Both the position numbers and the translations under genes were made by a program. DNA of 64,000 bases, taken from assembly GCA_964017045.1 (NCBI GenBank), contig OZ024798.1, positions 7,337,793-7,401,792 on the forward strand, given 5' to 3'. The stretch is from Omphiscola glabra (taxonomy: Eukaryota; Mollusca; Gastropoda; Lymnaeidae). This document shows positions 58,461 through 64,000 of this stretch, one piece after another; within the stretch, counting starts at the first letter, position 1; each line of letters begins with the position of its first letter. Under the pieces are notes generated by a model. The model had not been told where the DNA came from. It did no database searches and saw only the letters and a program-made list of their open reading frames with translations.

Positions 58461-60179
58461 TTAATCAAAATACTGAGGTCCTTCACCAGCCATAACTCCT
58501 TGAAAACCTTACGCTGAGTCGAATCTTTAAATCTATGGCCAAAGGCTTAAATTGGTAAACAATAGGGCTCAGTCGGGTGCTGTACGCACACACGGAAATG
58601 CCGAGTATTACACACTCGGAAAAATACCCGGACTTGGCGAATGAAACGGAACCGGAACCCGGGTATTTAATTTTTAAAAAAATATTCTTCTTTTTTTTCC
58701 ATTAGTGTCAGTCAAATAAAAAGTATTACAAAGTAGCTACAACCAGCGCTCATGCATGTATCACATTTTATTTCATTTAGTATCTTTTAGTGTTACATGC
58801 CCAAAGTGTTATGAACCCTTCAACTTTGATACATGCCTTATCGCTACTGGTTTTATAATGACGTTTTTTAATGAAAATACATGAATTGTAATACCGGGAT
58901 AGGGACTCGGATCCATCAGATATGATTTGAATTCCTGGACAAATAATTAGATCCGTTTAAACCGTCTTACTAGCATAGCATGAAAGTGTGCGAATCAAGT
59001 CAAGTAGACTCAATACATCGATTTCCATTCTGGACCATGTGATGTAAGCATCGTAATAATGAATTTGTTACAATTATAAGTAGAGTAACTTGTTTTCTTT
59101 GAATCATTAGTAACATTTACACGACATAAAAAAGTCACAACTATGCATTGCTGGCATTTTCTCATCACTTTAGTCTGTTCTTTTTTTATTTTTAACATTT
59201 ATAGAAACGGCATTAAATCAAGATATCTGTATTTTATAAATTAGAAATTTTGTAATTATTGCTTTGTTTTCTATAATTGTAAATATATAAATGTACTTTA
59301 AGTGTTTTTATTATAGTCTGAATTTATTTATCGGTCCCATTACAATAATTGGTCTTCAAACAAGAAAAAAAAACAATTTTGTTTTATTTTCTGTTGTTTT
59401 TAAATAATAGTTACCAAATGTGTTCTTGCTAAATTTGTCTTGAACTCAATTTACCGCATTGAAACTTCGATATTTAACACTATCGATTGAATAAAGTGGC
59501 CCTCATCGAATTAATGGAGGAACTAATATTTTGTATCAATTTAACCTTCTCGTCAACATAATATTCAACCCATCGTTTTTTTTTTATTCTAATCTCCCCA
59601 TCCCATATTTTACTCCCTTTCTCAATTCTTATTTTTAATCAAGTACTCTCTATACCACACAACATGCTCTCCATTTTAAATCTCTACTTCGGTTGATCAA
59701 AATCAGGATCATCATAAAAAAATGTAATGCTCAAACATAAATCAAATCTTTACAAAACTAAAACCATGTCTTAATGTCCCCTTGTTATTCCACTTTTAGA
59801 TAACTGGCAAATCAGTATCGATAAGCTTATCCACCATCAATGGAGTGGAACGTAATAAGATGTGTTTTAGTAAGTGCTGTTAATATCGATATCGATGATC
59901 GCGTGTCGGCAAATCTTTATGGCATCCAGTTGTCGTGTTGTTCCAATGTTCATCCCACATAGATTGGGAAAGAAATGATTATGTTTGCTAAGTAAGGATA
60001 TAAGTTATGTTGTGCTACTGATGTTCCTTTTAATGCATTATTCACATTGATATCGATTAATCATTTCACATGGACGATGGTATTGGTTTATATGTTGGAT
60101 ATTTGTCAGTCTACTTTGTACACATTACCCAACAGGTTGCATGCAGTGCCATGAAACTTCCTTTTCTTTTGGTTGGCTT
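58461..60179. other. No recognisable gene; AT-rich
   Basis: 58615-58675 contains AAATACCCGG and CCCGGGTATTT, an inverted repeat around a short GC-rich loop. The rest is AT-rich with no coding or tandem signal. Confidence 0.45.
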
Positions 60180-60420
60180 CAGTGGCGTAGAAAGGGTTGG
60201 GAGGTCTGCCCTGGACGGCACTTTCTTACATTGATGGGCGTTAATTTCGACCGCCTGCAAACTTTAATTTTGTGGAACGGGGACAGTAAAAAGTTTGAAA
60301 CGCACCATGCGGCACTAGACCTGGCTACTTCATTCCATGGCCTTATTCTATTTAAATCGTCTCTATGCTCAGGGACGTTAGAAGCTGCGCCCGGGGAAAA
60401 ATCTTAATTTAATCTCACTG
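60180..60420. repeat. Dispersed repeat with CAGTGGCGTAG start
   Basis: CAGTGGCGTAGAAAGGGTTG at 60180 parallels 7370 and the hAT terminus at 51538; GCTGCGCCCGGGG near its right side parallels 46960. No clear right terminus, so it is a hAT-like remnant at best. Confidence 0.45.
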
Positions 60421-60725
60421 TCACCGAGACATTTTAATTAAACATATATTTTGCATGAAAAGTGGCTAGTTTGGCGCCCTCTGAAAATGGCGTTCGCGGT
60501 TTTTCCCCACCATCTTTTTTTTTTACGCCCTCTCTCTTTCGCACGGTTGTGGTTGTAGCACTCTCATCAGCAGAAGCTCTCACTTAGACCACGTTACCAT
60601 AAGGGTTGCATGGAAATAATAATAGCATGTGCTATACGTCAATAAAGATTGGATTAATTATTATGTAAAGTACCCATAGATTATGTGCAGTTATTACCAT
60701 ATAGTTTAGAAGTATTCTCGTAAAG
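60421..60725. other. No recognisable gene
   Basis: No supported feature. Confidence 0.4.
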
Positions 60726-61862
60726 ATAAGTTCCATCACTGTAGCTAAGCTCCATCACTATAGATAACAGCCATAACTTTAGCTAACATCCATCACTATA
60801 GCTATGCTCCATCAATATAGATAAGCTCCATCACTATAGCTAACCGCCATAACTATATCTAACCCCCATTATAGCTAACCTCCATAACTATAGCTAAGTT
60901 CCAATACAAAATTTAAGCTCCATAATTATAAATAAGCTCCATCACTATATCTATGTTCCATCACTATATCTATGTTCCATCACTATATCTATGTTCCATC
61001 ACTATATCTATGTTCCATCACTATATCTATGTTCCATCACTATATCTATGTTCCATCACTATATCTATGTTCCATCACTATATCTTTGTTCCATCACTAT
61101 ATCTATGTTCCATCACTATATCTATGTTCCATCACTATATCTATGTTCCATCACTTTATCTTTGTTCCATCACTATATCTATGTTCCATCACTATATCTA
61201 TGCTCCATCACTATATCTATGTTCCATCACTATATCTATGTTCCATCACTATATCTTTGTTCCATCACTATATCTATGCTCCATCACTATAGCTATGTTC
61301 CATCACTATATCTATGTTCCATCACTATATCTATGTTCCATCACTATATCTTTGTTCCATCACTATATCTTTGTTCCATCACTATATCTATGCTCCATCA
61401 CTATATCTATGTTCCATCACTATATCTATGACCCATCACTATATCTTTGTATTATCACTATATCTATGGTCCATCACTATATCTATGTTCCATCACTGTA
61501 TCTATGTTCCATCACTATATCTTTGTTCCATCACTATATCTTTGCTCCATCACTATATCTATGTTCCATCACTATATCTATGTTCCATCACTATATCTTT
61601 GTATTATCACTATTGCTATGCTCCATCACTATATCTATGTTCCATCACTATATCTATGTTCCATCACTATATCTTTGTTCCATCACTATATCTATGCTCC
61701 ATCACTATATCTATGTTCCATCACTATATCTATGTTCCATCACTATATCTTTGTATTATCACTATATCTATGGTCCATCACTATATCTATGGTCCATCAC
61801 TATATCTATGTTCCATCCCATATCTTTATTCCATCACTATATCTATGTTCCATCACTATAGG
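60726..61862. repeat. 19-bp minisatellite, about 58 copies
   Basis: Unit TTCCATCACTATATCTATG. The left 220 bp is an older degenerate part (GCTAAGCTCCATCACTATA), and the rest is homogeneous with CTATG/CTTTG and TTCC/CTCC variants. A 19-bp period cycles through all frames, so all plus frames are open and low complexity; not coding. Confidence 0.95.
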
Positions 61863-62015
61863 TTGCAGAATGGATGTTCAACCATGTAACGTTGTTATAA
61901 CTTCTTCAACCATATCAAAAGATACATTTTATTTTTATAGAATTGTATATTTTCTTCACAAATGTGTCTGTGTCAAACAAAATATTAGTCAAATTAATGG
62001 AAACTTGTCATTCAA
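61863..62015. other. Short spacer between minisatellites
   Basis: No supported feature. Confidence 0.4.
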
Positions 62016-62750
62016 AATGTGTCATGTGAAGTGTGTCATGTGAAGTGTGTCATGTGAAGTGTGTCATGTGAAGTGTGTCATGTGAAGTGTGTCATGTGAA
62101 GTGTGTCATGTGAAGTGTGTCATGTGAAGTGTGTCATGTGAAGTGTGTCATGTGAAGTGTGTCATGTGAAGTGTGTCATGTGAAGTGTGTCATGTGAAGT
62201 GTGTCATGTGAAGTGTGTCATGTGAAGTGTGTCATGTGAAGTGTGTTATGTGAAGTGTGTCATGTGAAGTGTGTCATGTGAAGTGTATCATGTGAAGTGT
62301 GTCATGTGAAATGTGTCATGTGAAGTGTGTCATGTGAAGTGTGTCATGTGAAGTGTATCATGTGCAGTGTGTCATGTGAAGTGTATCATGTGAAGTGTGT
62401 CATGTGAAGTGTGTCATGTGAAGTGTATCATGTGAAGTGTGTCATGTGAAATGTGTGATGTGAAGTGTGTCATGTGAAGTGTGTCATGTGAAGTGTATCA
62501 TGTGAAGTGTGTCATGTGAAGCGTGTCATGTGAAGTGTGTCATGTGAAATGTGTCATGTGAAGTGTGTCATGTGAAGTGTGTCATGTGAAGTGTATCATG
62601 TGCAGTGTGTCATGTGAAGTGTGTCATGTGAAGTGTATCATGTGAAGTGTGTCATGTGAAGTGTATCATGTGAAGTGTGTCATGTGAAGTGTGTCATGTG
62701 AAGTGTATCATGTGAAGTCTGTCATGTGAAGTGTGTAATGTCAATTGTGT
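62016..62750. repeat. 14-bp minisatellite, about 52 copies, with an E-box in each unit
   Basis: Unit GTGTGTCATGTGAA. Each intact unit holds TCATGTGA, an E-box (CANNTG) of the MITF/TFE type. Variants (GTGTATCATGTG, CATGTGCAG, GAAATGTG) recur in blocks in the right half, indicating block duplication; the left 250 bp is almost perfectly uniform. Confidence 0.95.
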
Positions 62751-62930
62751 GATGTAAATTGTGTTGAGTAGTCCCTAACAAAGGTAAAGCTATTGACAGG
62801 AGACAAACATTGATTTAAACTCATTTAAATCAAGGGATCTAGAGTTTTTCTCCGGAAATATCAAAGAACCAAACTTACGTCCATGACAATCGACGTTTGG
62901 TCTACGCTAAGACGACTCCTGTGTCATCGC

Positions 62931-63322
62931 TTTATGCGTTCAGTAAGGTTGCAGTTTCATATCATGGCTTTATGCTTTCAGTATTGTTGCAGTTTCATAT
63001 CATGCTTTATGCGTTCAGTAAGGTTGCAGTTTCATATCATGGTTTTATGCGTTCATTAAGGTTGCAGTTTCATATCATGGCTTTATGCTTTCAGTATGGT
63101 TGCAGTTTCATATCATGCTTTATGCGTTCAGTAAGGTTGCAGTTTCATATCATGGCTTTATGCATTCATTAAGGTTGCAGTTTCATATCATGGCTTTACG
63201 TGTTCAGTAAGTTTGCAGTTTCATATCATGGCTTTATGCGTTCAGTAAGGTTGCAGTTTCATATCATGGCTTTATGCGTTCAGTAAGATTGCAGTTTCAT
63301 ATCATGGCTTTATGCGTTCAGT
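62931..63322. repeat. 36-38 bp minisatellite, about 10 copies
   Basis: Unit TTTATGCGTTCAGTAAGGTT plus GCAGTTTCATATCATGGC, with a 36-bp form lacking GG. Confidence 0.95.
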
Positions 63323-64000
63323 AATTGCTACGGCATACATGTAGGCCTTATTTTAGCAATCACCACTTTTTTCCTCCTTATTTGTTTTTATTGACGTCAC
63401 CGATTAAATGTGCTGTGCCATTCCTTTTACCCACAATTTCCTTGATTGGGAAAAGGTTATTTGTTCTAAAGAATCTTTCAGGTGACGCAATTGCTAAATT
63501 TCCTTACTAGAAGGTTATGGTTGAATCCTTATTTTTAAGCCGGGAGCTTTCCTGTAGATATTTTTGCCTATTTTCCTAGACCTATACGAGACGTTATATA
63601 ATTGCAAGATTGTACTCTTTAGATGAGTATGTAAAATAATATGTATATCTTTATAGGATTGTTCCCTTTAACTTCTGTGCTGTAAGTTGAAATTGCTTTT
63701 AATTTCTCTATTTGATTTTTTTATTTTTATAGAAAAATGTAATAGTACATTTTGTTTTCAAAACCATATATGTAACAATAAGGCTGCAGCTTCATGGAAT
63801 CACTTTCCCGCATAAATAAGGCTGCAGTTTACTGAGTTAAGTTTTTGTTTTTGATTTTTTATATTCAATTCGAGTTTTCATGTATTTTTTAAATTTGAAG
63901 AAGTGTTAGCTGAAATTCCAACACTAGTAAAAGGCTTAGGTAATTGAAATATTAAGGAGTCAATTTATTGTAAAATTGTTAAAGTTAATTGATTGTCAAT
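63323..64000. other. No recognisable gene; AT-rich
   Basis: Short AAGGCTGCAG repeats at 63780-63830. Otherwise no supported feature. Confidence 0.45.

Noticed and set aside
60953..62043. Overlapping plus-strand frames of 100-300 codons
   Set aside because: The 19-bp period cycles all three frames through one 19-residue repeat; not a gene.

Overview
This is an AT-rich, repeat-dominated stretch of a metazoan nuclear genome. The likeliest source is a gastropod mollusc, and a heterobranch pond snail would fit. That placement is inference. It rests on the invertebrate-style mix of Helitron, hAT and LINE debris, a neuropeptide-type GPCR exon with a canonical splice donor, and a short hAT element closely resembling the SPIN family, which has been reported in vertebrates and in the pond snail Lymnaea. 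No prokaryotic features (operons, ribosome binding sites), rRNA, tRNA or CRISPR arrays were seen.

Only one host coding segment is convincing: a first coding exon on the minus strand (50045-50591). It encodes the extracellular N-terminus, TM1 and most of TM2 of a rhodopsin-like receptor of the neuromedin-U/capa/pyrokinin type. Almost all other long open frames are tandem repeats whose period is a multiple of 3, or fragments of transposons.

Layout. 1-540: LINE reverse transcriptase fragment. 540-3100: small Helitron-like array. 3.6-4.1 kb: 24-bp minisatellite. 5.4-6.6 kb: full-length element with long inverted repeats (AGAGACCGACCG family). 7-16 kb: dispersed repeats in inverted pairs, LINE 3' ends, a plus-strand Helitron 3' end and a 31-copy 42-bp minisatellite. 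17.7-31.1 kb: a large array of head-to-tail Helitron-like units, each beginning with the reverse complement of a Helitron 3' terminus (CTAG plus a CCCGG hairpin) and carrying one to three near-perfect heat-shock elements. 31-41.4 kb: a series of minisatellites, a SPIN-like MITE and a foldback element. 41.8-43.5 kb: a hAT element with a CR1-like LINE nested in it. 43.9-48.5 kb: two 32-bp minisatellites and a LINE RNase H remnant. 50-50.6 kb: the GPCR exon. 51.5-53.1 kb: a complete but dead hAT transposon with an ancestral transposase. 53.2-55.2 kb: a second full AGAGACCGACCG element with a nested insertion. 55.7-56.3 kb: Helitron helicase remnant. 60.7-63.3 kb: 19-, 14- and 38-bp minisatellites.

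The most interesting signal is the repeated heat-shock-element architecture inside the Helitron-like arrays: about 24 good copies, paired at a nearly fixed spacing of about 300 bp. It would make this locus a potential HSF1 sink or a source of heat-inducible transcripts.
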